Source: Terriglobia bacterium (GTDB taxonomy: Bacteria > Acidobacteriota > Terriglobia > Terriglobales > Acidobacteriaceae). Taken from it: a stretch of 64,000 nucleotides of DNA. The first letter of the stretch is position 1, and each line of letters starts with the position of its first letter. Of the stretch, positions 54,442-62,227 are shown one piece after another. The stretch is from the NCBI GenBank assembly GCA_020073565.1, contig JAIQEY010000003.1, positions 124,001 through 188,000 of the forward strand, written 5' to 3'. The position numbers and the translations under genes were made by a program. The notes beneath the pieces are model-generated. The model did not search any database. It was given only the letters and a program-made list of their open reading frames with translations, and was not told the origin of the DNA.

Positions 54442-55887
54442 ATGTTCTTAGGACTACCAATTGAAGCATGGATCATCATCGGGCTGGCAGTTCTTGTGCT
54501 GCTGTTCCTGATGAGCTTGTTGGCTCGCTTATACCGCAAAGCAGGGCCGCATGAAGCGCTGATTGTCTATGGGTTTCGCGGCACGCGCGTGGTGCAGGGA
54601 CACGGCACGGTCATCTTTCCGATGGTCGAGAACTGCCGCGATCTCTCGCTCGAGCTGATGTCGTTCGACGTGGCGCCACAGCAGGATCTGTACACCAAGC
54701 AGGGTGTGGCGGTCACGGTCGAGGCGGTGGCACAGATCAAAGTAAAGTCAGACAAGGAATCCATCCTGACGGCGGCCGAGCAGTTCCTGACCAAGACCGA
54801 CCAGGAACGCGAAGGCCTGATCCGGTTGGTGATGGAAGGCCACCTGCGCGGCATCATCGGCCAATTGACGGTCGAAGAAATCGTCAAGCAGCCGGAGATG
54901 GTGGGCGACCGCATGCGCTCCACCTGCGCTGACGACATGAACAAGATGGGCCTGGAAGTCATCTCGTTCACCATCAAGGAAGTGCGCGACAAGAACGAGT
55001 ACATCGCGAACATGGGCAAGCCCGATGTGGCACGCATCCGGCGCGACGCCGACGTCGCGACCGCAGAAGCCGAGCGCGACACGGCCATCAAGCGCGCGCT
55101 GGCAACGCGGGAAGCCGCGGTCGCCAGGGCGCAGGCCGACCAGGACCGGGTTCAGGCCGAAACCGCGTCCCTCGCCAAACAGGCGGAGGCGCAGCGTGAC
55201 CTCGAAGTGAAAAAGGCGCAGTACCTGGAAGTCACCAAGCGACAGCAGGCACAGGCCGACAAGGCGTACGACATTCAGACCAACATCATGCAGCAGCAGG
55301 TGATCGCCGAGCAGGTGAAGGTGCAGCAGGTCGAGAAAGAAGGACAGGTCAAGGTGCAGGAAGCGGAGATCAACCGCCGCGAGAAAGAACTGATCGCGAC
55401 GGTGCTGAAGCAGGCGGAGGTCGAGCGTCAGCGGATTGAAACGCTGGCCAACGCCGAGAAGTCGCGCCTGATGGCCGAAGCCGAGGGTCATGCGTCGTCG
55501 ATCCGGCAGCAGGGTGAAGCTGAGGCAGAGATCATCTTCAAGAAAGGCGAGGCCGAGGCGAAAGCCATGAACGTCAAAGCCGAGGCCTTCCAGGAGTACA
55601 ACCAGGCCGCAGTCATCGACAAGCTGCTCACGGGCTTGCCGGAAGTGGTGCGGGCGCTGGCTGCACCGCTGGCGAATGTAGACAAGATCACCATCGTCTC
55701 GACCGGCAACGGCGATGCCGCCGGAATGAACAAGATCACGGGCGACATTACGAAGATGGCGGCGCAGGTGCCGGCGCTGTTCGAGACGCTCTCGGGCATG
55801 CCGCTCACCGAATTGCTGGGTAAGGTGCGGCAGATCGGGGACAAGTCGCCGAAGCCCAATGACTCAGGCAAGGGCGCCGGCAAGTAG
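54442..55887 (+). CDS. Flotillin (SPFH/Band 7 family)
   Basis: Membrane scaffold protein of 481 aa. A hairpin membrane helix (about 5-28) is followed by the SPFH domain (about 30-190). A long coiled coil with abundant E, A, K and Q (about 195-390) and a C-terminal region with VIDKLLTGLPEVVRALAAPLANVDKI complete it. In bacteria such as Bacillus, flotillin and its NfeD partner organise membrane domains and fluidity. A hairpin repeat (55902-55925) follows, then a tiny membrane protein and PspA, consistent with an envelope-stress unit. Confidence 0.93.
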   Translation: MFLGLPIEAWIIIGLAVLVLLFLMSLLARLYRKAGPHEALIVYGFRGTRVVQGHGTVIFPMVENCRDLSLELMSFDVAPQQDLYTKQGVAVTVEAVAQIKVKSDKESILTAAEQFLTKTDQEREGLIRLVMEGHLRGIIGQLTVEEIVKQPEMVGDRMRSTCADDMNKMGLEVISFTIKEVRDKNEYIANMGKPDVARIRRDADVATAEAERDTAIKRALATREAAVARAQADQDRVQAETASLAKQAEAQRDLEVKKAQYLEVTKRQQAQADKAYDIQTNIMQQQVIAEQVKVQQVEKEGQVKVQEAEINRREKELIATVLKQAEVERQRIETLANAEKSRLMAEAEGHASSIRQQGEAEAEIIFKKGEAEAKAMNVKAEAFQEYNQAAVIDKLLTGLPEVVRALAAPLANVDKITIVSTGNGDAAGMNKITGDITKMAAQVPALFETLSGMPLTELLGKVRQIGDKSPKPNDSGKGAGK

Positions 55888-55901
55888 CGCGAACCCGGTG
55901 T

Positions 55902-55925
55902 AGAGACGCGGCTCGCCGCGTCTCT
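55902..55925. repeat. REP-like hairpin after the flotillin gene
   Basis: AGAGACGCGGC/GCCGCGTCTCT, an 11-bp perfect stem with a 2-nt loop. The same hairpin class occurs in lpxB at 42604-42627. Confidence 0.75.
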
Positions 55926-55955
55926 CTGCCGGCGACAGAGATCAGGAGGAATCCC

Positions 55956-56126
55956 GTGCAGGACGAAGTTCATCACGCAAGGTCACTGGGCCTGGCCGTA
56001 GCTCTGGGAGCCGCGATGGGTGCGGCCCTGGGCGCGGCCACCGGGCACATGGGTGTCTGGGTCGCCGTCGGAATCGCAGCCTATATCGCGATCTCGGTGG
56101 TGGGTGGGGCGTGGAGTACGAAGTAG
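55956..56126 (+). CDS. 56-residue membrane protein between flotillin and PspA
   Basis: Read from GTG with a strong AGGAGG at 55944-55949, 6 nt before the start. The product is MQDEVHHARSLGLAVALGAA and so on, with two glycine/alanine-rich helices (about 11-29 and 33-51) and a glycine-zipper pattern (GAAMGAALGAATG). The good ribosome-binding site and conserved operon place argue that it is real. I know no family for it; small glycine-zipper proteins often sit in or damage membranes, which fits a stress unit. Confidence 0.72.
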   Translation: MQDEVHHARSLGLAVALGAAMGAALGAATGHMGVWVAVGIAAYIAISVVGGAWSTK

Positions 56127-56133
56127 CGGGGCT

Positions 56134-56172
56134 CCCACCCTAACGTCGCAAAAGACGCGACGTTAGGGTGGG
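56134..56172. repeat. 16-bp perfect hairpin upstream of pspA
   Basis: Arms 56134-56149 and 56157-56172 (CCCACCCTAACGTCGC and its complement) pair perfectly around a 7-nt loop. No T tract follows. It could insulate or attenuate between the small membrane protein and PspA. Confidence 0.8.
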
Positions 56173-56177
56173 GCACC

Positions 56178-56216
56178 CAATAACTCGCGACTCGCTTCTC
56201 GCGACTCGCGACTAAC
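56178..56216. repeat. CGCGACT heptanucleotide units
   Basis: Several CTCGCGA/CGCGACT units of about 7 bp, tandem and imperfect, directly before the pspA ribosome-binding site. Confidence 0.6.
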
Positions 56217-56229
56217 TACGAGGTGTTTT

Positions 56230-56889
56230 ATGGCATTACTGGAGCGCGTTTCGACGTTGGTTCGGGCAAACCTCAACGACCTGATCGACCAGGCCGAGGA
56301 ACCGGAAAAGATGATCAAGCAGGTCATTCTCGACATGCAGAACCAGCTTCTGCAGGTCAAGACGCAGGTGGCGATTGCGATTGCCGACCAGCACCTGCTG
56401 GAGAAAAAGAAATTGGAGAACGACGACAAGGTGCAGGAATGGATGCGCAAGGCGGAACTGGCCGTCGACAAGAAACAGGACGACCTGGCGCGCGCTGCCC
56501 TGCTGCGCGTGGAAAGCTATCGCGAGATGAGCGCCGGCTTCCTGCAGCAAGTGGAAGACCAGAAGGCGCAGGTCGAGAACCTGAAGTCGGCACTGCGCAA
56601 GTTGGAGCAGAAACTGGCCGAAGCGAACACGAAGGCCGATCTGCTGATCGCGCAGCATCGGCGGGCGCGCGCGGCCAGCCGGGCGACGGACGCGAATTCT
56701 GGCATGAGCGCGAATTCCAAGTCGGCGACGTTCGACCGCATGAAGCGAAAGGTGGCCCACGAAGAGGCGGTCGGCCAAGCGAAAGCAGAATTACTGTCGG
56801 ATGACGTCGAAGACCGTCTGGCCGCGCTCGAAAAAGAAGACCGAATCGAGCATTTGCTGACGGAGCTCAAGGCGAAGCGCGGGGCGTAA
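56230..56889 (+). CDS. pspA: PspA/IM30-family envelope-stress protein
   Basis: Membrane-remodelling ESCRT-III-like protein of 219 aa, almost wholly helical. It opens with the amphipathic MALLERVSTLVRANLNDLID helix, then EEPEKMIKQVILDMQNQL, both standard. A long coiled coil with RVESYREMSAGFLQQ and VAHEEAVGQAKAEL follows. It polymerises on damaged inner membrane to preserve the proton gradient. Flotillin, NfeD and PspA are also linked in other bacteria. Possibly read from its own promoter after the hairpin at 56134-56172. Confidence 0.93.
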   Translation: MALLERVSTLVRANLNDLIDQAEEPEKMIKQVILDMQNQLLQVKTQVAIAIADQHLLEKKKLENDDKVQEWMRKAELAVDKKQDDLARAALLRVESYREMSAGFLQQVEDQKAQVENLKSALRKLEQKLAEANTKADLLIAQHRRARAASRATDANSGMSANSKSATFDRMKRKVAHEEAVGQAKAELLSDDVEDRLAALEKEDRIEHLLTELKAKRGA

Positions 56890-56922
56890 GCAAAAGTGTG
56901 GGCGTTGCAAGAAGCCACGTAG

Positions 56923-56944
56923 GGACAGCCGCCCTCGGCTGTCC
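56923..56944. repeat. REP-like hairpin after pspA
   Basis: GGACAGCCG/CGGCTGTCC with a 4-nt loop. Related to the palindrome in lpxB at 41953-41973. Confidence 0.65.
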
Positions 56945-57033
56945 GCCGAGTTCTCCAAAACGGAGCGCCCTCGCCGCTTCGAAACGAAATTGTATCTGCG
57001 TCCCGCTCTTAGGGACACACAAGGAGCACGTCC

Positions 57034-57480
57034 ATGTTGAACAAAATTCTGCAAGGCGCAGCGAAGTCAGTGTCAGTCCTCTTGTCTCTCATTTTGTTGT
57101 TCTCCCTCTGCACGGTTGTCCAGGCGCAACAAAAGCCCGAGCAACTCGCGCAGCAATCCTCGGAGGCATGGTTGGCGCTCGTCGACTCCGGCAAATATGC
57201 GGACAGTTGGCAGGAGGCGTCGCAGTTCTTCAGAGCGGCCGTCACCAAGGAGCAGTGGCAAAGCGCGCTGCGGGGGAGTCGCGATCCGCTAGGTAAGATG
57301 CTGTCGCGCAAGCTCAAGAGCGCTACCTACGCGAAGACGTTGCCGGGCGCGCCGGATGGAGATTACGTGGTGATCCAGTACGAGAGCAGCTTTGAGCACA
57401 AGCAGTCTGCGGTCGAGACGGTCACTCCGATGCTCGACAAAGATGGGAAGTGGAGAGTTTCCGGCTACTTCATCAAGTAA
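57034..57480 (+). CDS. Exported DUF4019 protein
   Basis: A 148 aa secreted protein. The signal peptide (VSVLLSLILLFSLCTVVQA) is followed by QSSEAWLALVDSGKYADSWQEASQFFRAAVTKEQW and the closing VETVTPMLDKDGKWRVSGYFIK, which are characteristic of DUF4019. The fold is probably a cystatin/NTF2-like ligand-binding domain. Its function is not known; relatives are common in soil bacteria. The gene after it starts about 50 nt later. Confidence 0.85.
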   Translation: MLNKILQGAAKSVSVLLSLILLFSLCTVVQAQQKPEQLAQQSSEAWLALVDSGKYADSWQEASQFFRAAVTKEQWQSALRGSRDPLGKMLSRKLKSATYAKTLPGAPDGDYVVIQYESSFEHKQSAVETVTPMLDKDGKWRVSGYFIK

Positions 57481-57532
57481 AGGCCCGGCAGGTTTGAATT
57501 CAGGGCTTTGGACCTCGGAAGGGATAATCTCT

Positions 57533-58057
57533 TTGGTCTTTCGTTCCGCGCTCACGCCAAGTGCAGTTGCCGATGCGCTCCGCCGCTCGATTGACGAGGA
57601 GCGGAGAGCGCTGTTTTCCCTGTCTGGGTACCGAGGTTCGCTTCCCGTGCTGGGGGAAGTGACTGAGACCACTTTCCGTTTGCAGAAAAGGAGATACTGG
57701 CGCAACGACTTCGCCCCAAATCTCTACGGTGAAATCCAGACAGAAGCGGGCGGCAGTCGGATTGAGGCACACTTCGACGTATCTCGCTGGGTGAAAACTT
57801 TCATGCGGCTTTGGCTAGCCGGAGTTATGCTGCTTGGTGGGCCGATTTTCGTGCTCTCTTGTCTCGACCGCCTCACCGGAAGCCACCATATGACCGGCGA
57901 TAATATTGTCGGTCTGATAGTCCCGCCAGCGATGGTCCTGTGGGGATTCTTGCTGCCGAGGATTGGCCGCTGGTTTGGGGTAGGCGATGAACGATTCCTG
58001 CTCGAGTTTGTTCAGCAGACGCTGGCAGCACAAATCGAGGAGCAAGGTTTTCACTGA
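57533..58057 (+). CDS. Membrane protein of unknown function
   Basis: A 174 aa protein from a TTG with GGAAGGG 9 nt before it; a start further upstream is possible because the frame is open to 57392 within the previous gene. A cytoplasmic-like beta segment (SLSGYRGSLPVLGEVTETTF, IEAHFDVS) comes first. Two helices follow, about 90-112 and 122-142 (LWLAGVMLLGGPIFVLSCL and IVGLIVPPAMVLWGFLLP), then a C-terminal amphipathic helix. I do not recognise a family. Confidence 0.6.
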   Translation: MVFRSALTPSAVADALRRSIDEERRALFSLSGYRGSLPVLGEVTETTFRLQKRRYWRNDFAPNLYGEIQTEAGGSRIEAHFDVSRWVKTFMRLWLAGVMLLGGPIFVLSCLDRLTGSHHMTGDNIVGLIVPPAMVLWGFLLPRIGRWFGVGDERFLLEFVQQTLAAQIEEQGFH

Positions 58058-58098
58058 CTCATTGATAGACGACATCTTCGCCCTGTGAGGCCACTCTT

Positions 58099-58593
58099 AT
58101 GCGCAAGGTCTTCCATTTCGACTCGCCCGCCGACCCTTACATTGCCAACGCCGCCGTGCTCTGTTGCTTCGATCACCGCATCAGCACGGCCGTGCGAAAG
58201 TTCCTGAAGAAACAGGGCATCGAGCGCGCCGACATGATCGTTGTGGCCGGAGGAGCGAAGACCCTCGCCTCCCCGCGCAACGACTTCGAGCAGGACTTCA
58301 TCCTGGAACAGGTCCGCATGTCGATTCGCCTGCACCACACTAGACGCGTGATGGTGATGAGCCACTCCGACTGCGCTACCTACGGCGGCCTCGCCCATTT
58401 CAAGGGAGACGAGGCAGCCGAGGCCGAGCATCATCGGGAAGAATTGCTGCGCGCGGGCGCACTGCTGACCGCCAATTTCCCTGGCATTTCCGTCGAACCC
58501 TACTTCGTGAAGTTTGACGGAGTCTGGGAAGTCCAGGGAGCGTCGCATCTGAAGGCGGGGCGGGCACAAGAACCGGTGCGTGCGATCGCCTGA
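58099..58593 (+). CDS. Carbonic-anhydrase-like zinc protein
   Basis: A 164 aa protein. It carries the beta-carbonic-anhydrase-type arrangement C23-F-D25-H-R27 (C-x-D-x-R) and H89-S-D-C92 (H-x2-C), so two cysteines and a histidine could hold zinc. ADMIVVAGGAKTLASP fits the usual dinucleotide-like strand after the first ligand. It is shorter than enzymes of the plain beta class (about 200 aa or more). Activity is plausible but unproven. Monocistronic. Confidence 0.72.
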   Translation: MRKVFHFDSPADPYIANAAVLCCFDHRISTAVRKFLKKQGIERADMIVVAGGAKTLASPRNDFEQDFILEQVRMSIRLHHTRRVMVMSHSDCATYGGLAHFKGDEAAEAEHHREELLRAGALLTANFPGISVEPYFVKFDGVWEVQGASHLKAGRAQEPVRAIA

Positions 58594-58633
58594 CGATCCG
58601 CGGGGCGCCCCGTCTGCCTTTGGCTCGTGGAGC

Positions 58634-58674
58634 CGCGGGCAAGTTGCCCGCGCGACAGCCGGCGAGACGCCGGC
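58634..58674. repeat. Two REP-like hairpins
   Basis: CGCGGGC/GCCCGCG (58634-58652) and GCCGGCG/CGCCGGC with loop AGA (58658-58674). The second is the twin of 8042-8058. They precede the SDR gene. Confidence 0.75.
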
Positions 58675-58705
58675 GCTACCGATTTCCTGCTACAAATAAT
58701 GACTT

Positions 58706-59725
58706 ATGAAAATTCTGTTCATTGGCGGTACCGGGATTATCAGCACGGCTTGCACTGCGTTGGCGGCAGAGCGCGGGATCGACGTTACGCTGCTCATGCG
58801 GGGACAACGCGCGTCGCAACTGCCGTCCGGGGTCAAGACTCTGCTTGCCGACATCAATGATTCTGCACTAGCTCAGAAACTGGCGAACACCTCGTTTGAC
58901 GCGGTGGTCGACTTCATTGCCTTCACACCGGCGGATGTTGAGCGCGATCTTGCGCTGTTCCGCGGGCACACACGGCAGTTTGTGTTTATCAGTTCCGCGA
59001 GCGCCTACCAGAAGCCGGCGACACACTACCTGATCACGGAGTCCACACCGCTGGCCAATCCGTACTGGGAGTATTCGCGGAACAAGATTGCCTGCGAAGA
59101 ACGGCTGTTGAAAGCCTACCGGGACGAAGGGTTCCCGGTGACCATCGTGCGGCCCTCGCTGACCTATGGCGAGACGCTCATTCCCCTTGTGTTAAACAGC
59201 TGGCAGCAGTCCTACACGGCGGTCGACCGGATGCTTCGCGGGCAAAAGATGGTTGTGCCGGGAGATGGTTCTTCGCTGTGGGTGATGACGCACAACACGG
59301 ATTTCGCCAAGGGACTGGTTGGGCTGCTCGGCCATGAGCAGGCGATCGGGCACGCGTTTCACATCACGTCCGATGAAGTGCTGACGTGGGACCAGTTCTT
59401 TCGGATTGTGGGCAACGCGGTGGGAGCGGAACCGCAGTTGGTGCATATTCCGTCCGACTTCATTGCGGCGTGCTGGCCCGACAAGAGAGGGACGTTGACA
59501 GGCGACAAGGCAGTGAGCGTGGTGTTCGACAATTCGAAAATCAAGCAGTTTGTTCCGGGATATTGCGCGACCACGAATTTTGCCCAGGGCGTCCGGCTAT
59601 CGCTCGCGTGGTTTGACGCGGATCCTTCCCGGAAGAAAATTGATCAGCAGACCAATGCCATCTGGGACAAACTGATTGCCGGGTATGAGAAAGGGATGAG
59701 CGAGACGGTGCGGACCTTTGCGTAA
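58706..59725 (+). CDS. NAD-dependent epimerase/dehydratase-family protein (SDR)
   Basis: Extended SDR of 339 aa. The Rossmann motif ILFIGGTGIIST is at residues 3-14. The catalytic tyrosine and lysine are in YSRNKIACEE, with serines in FVFISSASAYQ. IVRPSLTYGE is the usual substrate-loop text. The closest group to my eye is the RNA-binding/epimerase CSP41-like set; the sugar or lipid substrate is unknown. Free-standing, with heptanucleotide units directly after its stop codon. Confidence 0.88.
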   Translation: MKILFIGGTGIISTACTALAAERGIDVTLLMRGQRASQLPSGVKTLLADINDSALAQKLANTSFDAVVDFIAFTPADVERDLALFRGHTRQFVFISSASAYQKPATHYLITESTPLANPYWEYSRNKIACEERLLKAYRDEGFPVTIVRPSLTYGETLIPLVLNSWQQSYTAVDRMLRGQKMVVPGDGSSLWVMTHNTDFAKGLVGLLGHEQAIGHAFHITSDEVLTWDQFFRIVGNAVGAEPQLVHIPSDFIAACWPDKRGTLTGDKAVSVVFDNSKIKQFVPGYCATTNFAQGVRLSLAWFDADPSRKKIDQQTNAIWDKLIAGYEKGMSETVRTFA

Positions 59726-59757
59726 GCTCTCAGCTCTTGCTCTCGGGTCTCAGGAAA
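59726..59757. repeat. Heptanucleotide units between the SDR and rmuC
   Basis: AGCTCTC, AGCTCTT, GCTCTCG, GGTCTCA: the same unit class as the arrays at 45209 and 49635. Confidence 0.6.
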
Positions 59758-59763
59758 ACATCG

Positions 59764-61095
59764 TCAGGCGCTGGCTTTGTCGATCAGCGGAAGGGGCTTC
59801 TCTTCCGGCTGCGGATGCTCCAATTCCAACTGCTCCTGACCGCTGAGCGCGGACACTTTCCCCCGGTAAGTCTTCAGGTGTCTCTGGGCGGTTTCGAAAG
59901 CTTCCTGCGCTTTGTTGAGGTTCTTGCCTACGTTCTCGAATTGATTCTGGAAAAAGTCGAATGACTTCTGCGCCTTCGCCAGCTCAGCGCGGCTTTTTTC
60001 AAAGCGGCTGGCGACCTCGTACCACTTGTGGACCAGCGCGATGGTGTGGAGCGTCATCAGCAGGGTGTTGGGCGACACGGGAAACACGTGCTGCTGGTTC
60101 ATCCAGTCGCCGAGTTCGCGGTTGCGAATGACTTCCATGTAGAGCGTTTCACTGGGCAAGTACATCAGTGCGATGTCGGTGGTGCCGTTTTCGGGCTGGA
60201 TGTATTGCTGGATGCGCTTAGCCTCGGCCTTCATTACGCGCACCAGTGCGACGCGCGCCTCTTCGATCTCGGCCTTGTCGTTGCTTTCAAACAGCGCGAT
60301 CACCTGCTCGCGCGGGAACTTGGCGTCGATGGGAAGCTTGCGGTCGGGGAAGTAAATGACAGCATCGGCGCGCCCTCCACCTTCACCAGGCGACGACTGC
60401 AACGAGAACATGTGTGCAGGGAGGAAGTCGGCGAGCAGTCGTTCCAAGCTGGCTTCACCGAACTGGCCGCGCAGGTGGGGCAGCTTGAGCAGATTGTTCA
60501 GGTCGTTAATGGAGTGGCCAATCGCTCCCACTTCTCGTAACTGCTCCTCGGCGGCTTTCAGGTGCTCCTGCACTTTCTCGAACTGGGCGAATCCTTCCTT
60601 GATGTTTTGATCGAGCTTCTGCTGCACCTGGTCGGTGATGGACATGAGCTTGGCGTCGACGCGGTCGCGGATGGAGTCGAGGCTCTGCGCGGTCTGCTGG
60701 TTGAGGCTCTGAAACTCGACTTTCAGTTGTTGCGTGGTAAGTACGAGAGAGCCGGTCAACTCGCCGCGGGCCTCCAGCAAACGCCGCGTCTGCTCCTCCC
60801 TGCCCGCGGCAAGTTGCTGCTCGACCGAGCTACGAATCTCTGAAAAGCCTTGCTGGATGCGGTCGGTGACCTGCTGGCGGAGGTCCCCTTTAGTCTGCTC
60901 CAGGCGACTGGCCATGTCGGCAGTGCTGACACTGATCTTCTGGCCAAGGGTGCTATTGAGACTTTCGATTGCGTCTGCAACTTCCGCCTTTACATCCACT
61001 TGCGAGGCGGCCGAGAAACGGCGCAGCAGCACGGCCGACAACCCCAGCAGGACAAGGGTTCCGACCAGTACGGTAACCAGCAGTATTGTCTCCAT
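59764..61095 (-). CDS. rmuC: DNA recombination protein RmuC
   Basis: A 443 aa protein thought to limit inversions and rearrangements at short inverted repeats. The N-terminal helix (about 3-24) anchors it, a coiled coil covers about 35-200, and the RmuC nuclease-like domain (about 205-400) has LPHLRGQFGEASLERLLADFLP, DAVIYFPDRKLPIDAKFP and YLPSETLYMEVI. Its known effect on inverted-repeat rearrangement is of interest in a genome with so many palindromes, but that link is conjectural. Divergent from the CAP gene. Confidence 0.93.
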   Translation of the reverse strand: METILLVTVLVGTLVLLGLSAVLLRRFSAASQVDVKAEVADAIESLNSTLGQKISVSTADMASRLEQTKGDLRQQVTDRIQQGFSEIRSSVEQQLAAGREEQTRRLLEARGELTGSLVLTTQQLKVEFQSLNQQTAQSLDSIRDRVDAKLMSITDQVQQKLDQNIKEGFAQFEKVQEHLKAAEEQLREVGAIGHSINDLNNLLKLPHLRGQFGEASLERLLADFLPAHMFSLQSSPGEGGGRADAVIYFPDRKLPIDAKFPREQVIALFESNDKAEIEEARVALVRVMKAEAKRIQQYIQPENGTTDIALMYLPSETLYMEVIRNRELGDWMNQQHVFPVSPNTLLMTLHTIALVHKWYEVASRFEKSRAELAKAQKSFDFFQNQFENVGKNLNKAQEAFETAQRHLKTYRGKVSALSGQEQLELEHPQPEEKPLPLIDKASA

Positions 61096-61187
61096 CGTAA
61101 GTAGCTGACCTGAATTCTAGAGGCTAGGTTCGGAGATGGAAAGTGGAACTTTCTCGCGTTCCTGGTTCAAACGCCTGATCCGACGCT

Positions 61188-62072
61188 ATGCTCTGGGCCC
61201 TGGTTGCTTCTTTCGCGATGGTTGCAGGCAGTCCGGGAACCGGCGCGGCTACTCCGGCAACTCCAGCCCGCGTCCACTCTTCCCAGCTAACCTCACAGCC
61301 CGCCCCCAAACCTGTCTCGGCGGCCAGCGTGTCTACCAGCGAAGACGCGGCCGCCGAACGGGAATTGCTGGAACTGGCTAACCGGGACCGGCGGGAAGCG
61401 GGCGTGCCGCCGTTGCGGGCGGACGAAAGCCTGACGGCTGCGGCGCGGGCACACGCGCAGTTGATGGTGGCGAACGCACAACTGGAGCATCAGTTCTCGG
61501 GCGAGCCTTCCCTGTTAGAACGAATCGCGCACGTGAGCGCGTTGCGTCTGGATCGCGCTGGTGAAAACATTGCTCACGATTCTTGCGCAGCCGGGGCGGA
61601 GGAAGCTTTCATGCATTCCCCTGCGCATCGGCGGAACTTGCTGGATCCGGGATTTAATGTGGCGGGCTTCGCTGCGATTCGGAGCCAAGGGCGGCTCTAC
61701 GTGGTGCAGGATTTCGGGCGTGAGGTTGCCACGCACACCCCTGCGCAGACTAGGGACCTCGTCAGCCACGCGGTGAATGACGTCCGCATGCAAGCGGGAT
61801 TGACCCGGCTCAGCCAGTATGCGCCGGCGAAACTGGACGACGCAGTTTGCTCGCTGGCACAGGCCGGGCTTCCGAGCGCACGCTTGCTCCAGACGGCGTA
61901 CGACAATCGCCGCATTATCACCTACACCCAGAGCAGGCCGGAGATTCTGCCCCAAGGGGCTTTAAATCTGCTGCGCGACCACGGGGCTCGGCAGTTCGCA
62001 GTAGGATCGTGCTTCGCCCGCAATGCAGCCTATCCTACGGGGATGTACTGGGTCGCGATTCTACTCTATTAA
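61188..62072 (+). CDS. CAP (SCP/PR1) domain exported protein
   Basis: A 294 aa protein. A short signal-like segment (MLWALVASFAMVAGSPGTGA) leads to a proline/alanine/serine-rich stretch. The CAP domain (about 55-185) has ELANRDRREAGVPPLRADESLTAAARAHAQLMV, SGEPSLLERIAHVS, AGENIAHDS and HSPAHRRNLLDPGFNVAGF. The histidine and glutamate of the CAP cavity are visible. The C-terminal 100 residues form a second, unnamed domain. Probably extracellular or periplasmic; role unknown. Confidence 0.86.
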   Translation: MLWALVASFAMVAGSPGTGAATPATPARVHSSQLTSQPAPKPVSAASVSTSEDAAAERELLELANRDRREAGVPPLRADESLTAAARAHAQLMVANAQLEHQFSGEPSLLERIAHVSALRLDRAGENIAHDSCAAGAEEAFMHSPAHRRNLLDPGFNVAGFAAIRSQGRLYVVQDFGREVATHTPAQTRDLVSHAVNDVRMQAGLTRLSQYAPAKLDDAVCSLAQAGLPSARLLQTAYDNRRIITYTQSRPEILPQGALNLLRDHGARQFAVGSCFARNAAYPTGMYWVAILLY

Positions 62073-62091
62073 ACCTGGCCTAGCGCGTTGT

Positions 62092-62181
62092 AGCGCCGGC
62101 ACCTTGCCGGCTGTCGCGAGGGCACCCTGCCCTCGCAGGCTGCGGAGCGCCGCTGGCAGTGCGCGGACAGGAATGTCCGCG
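62092..62181. repeat. Composite REP-like cluster
   Basis: Hairpins GCCGGC/GCCGGC (62095-62111), GCGAGGGC/GCCCTCGC (62116-62136) and CGCGGACA/TGTCCGCG (62162-62181). The last repeats 1631-1650. Located between the CAP and DUF72 genes. Confidence 0.75.
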
Positions 62182-62227
62182 CCACATCTGCGCTGTGCTA
62201 CTCTGCGGGCAGTCTTCGCAGCACTTA

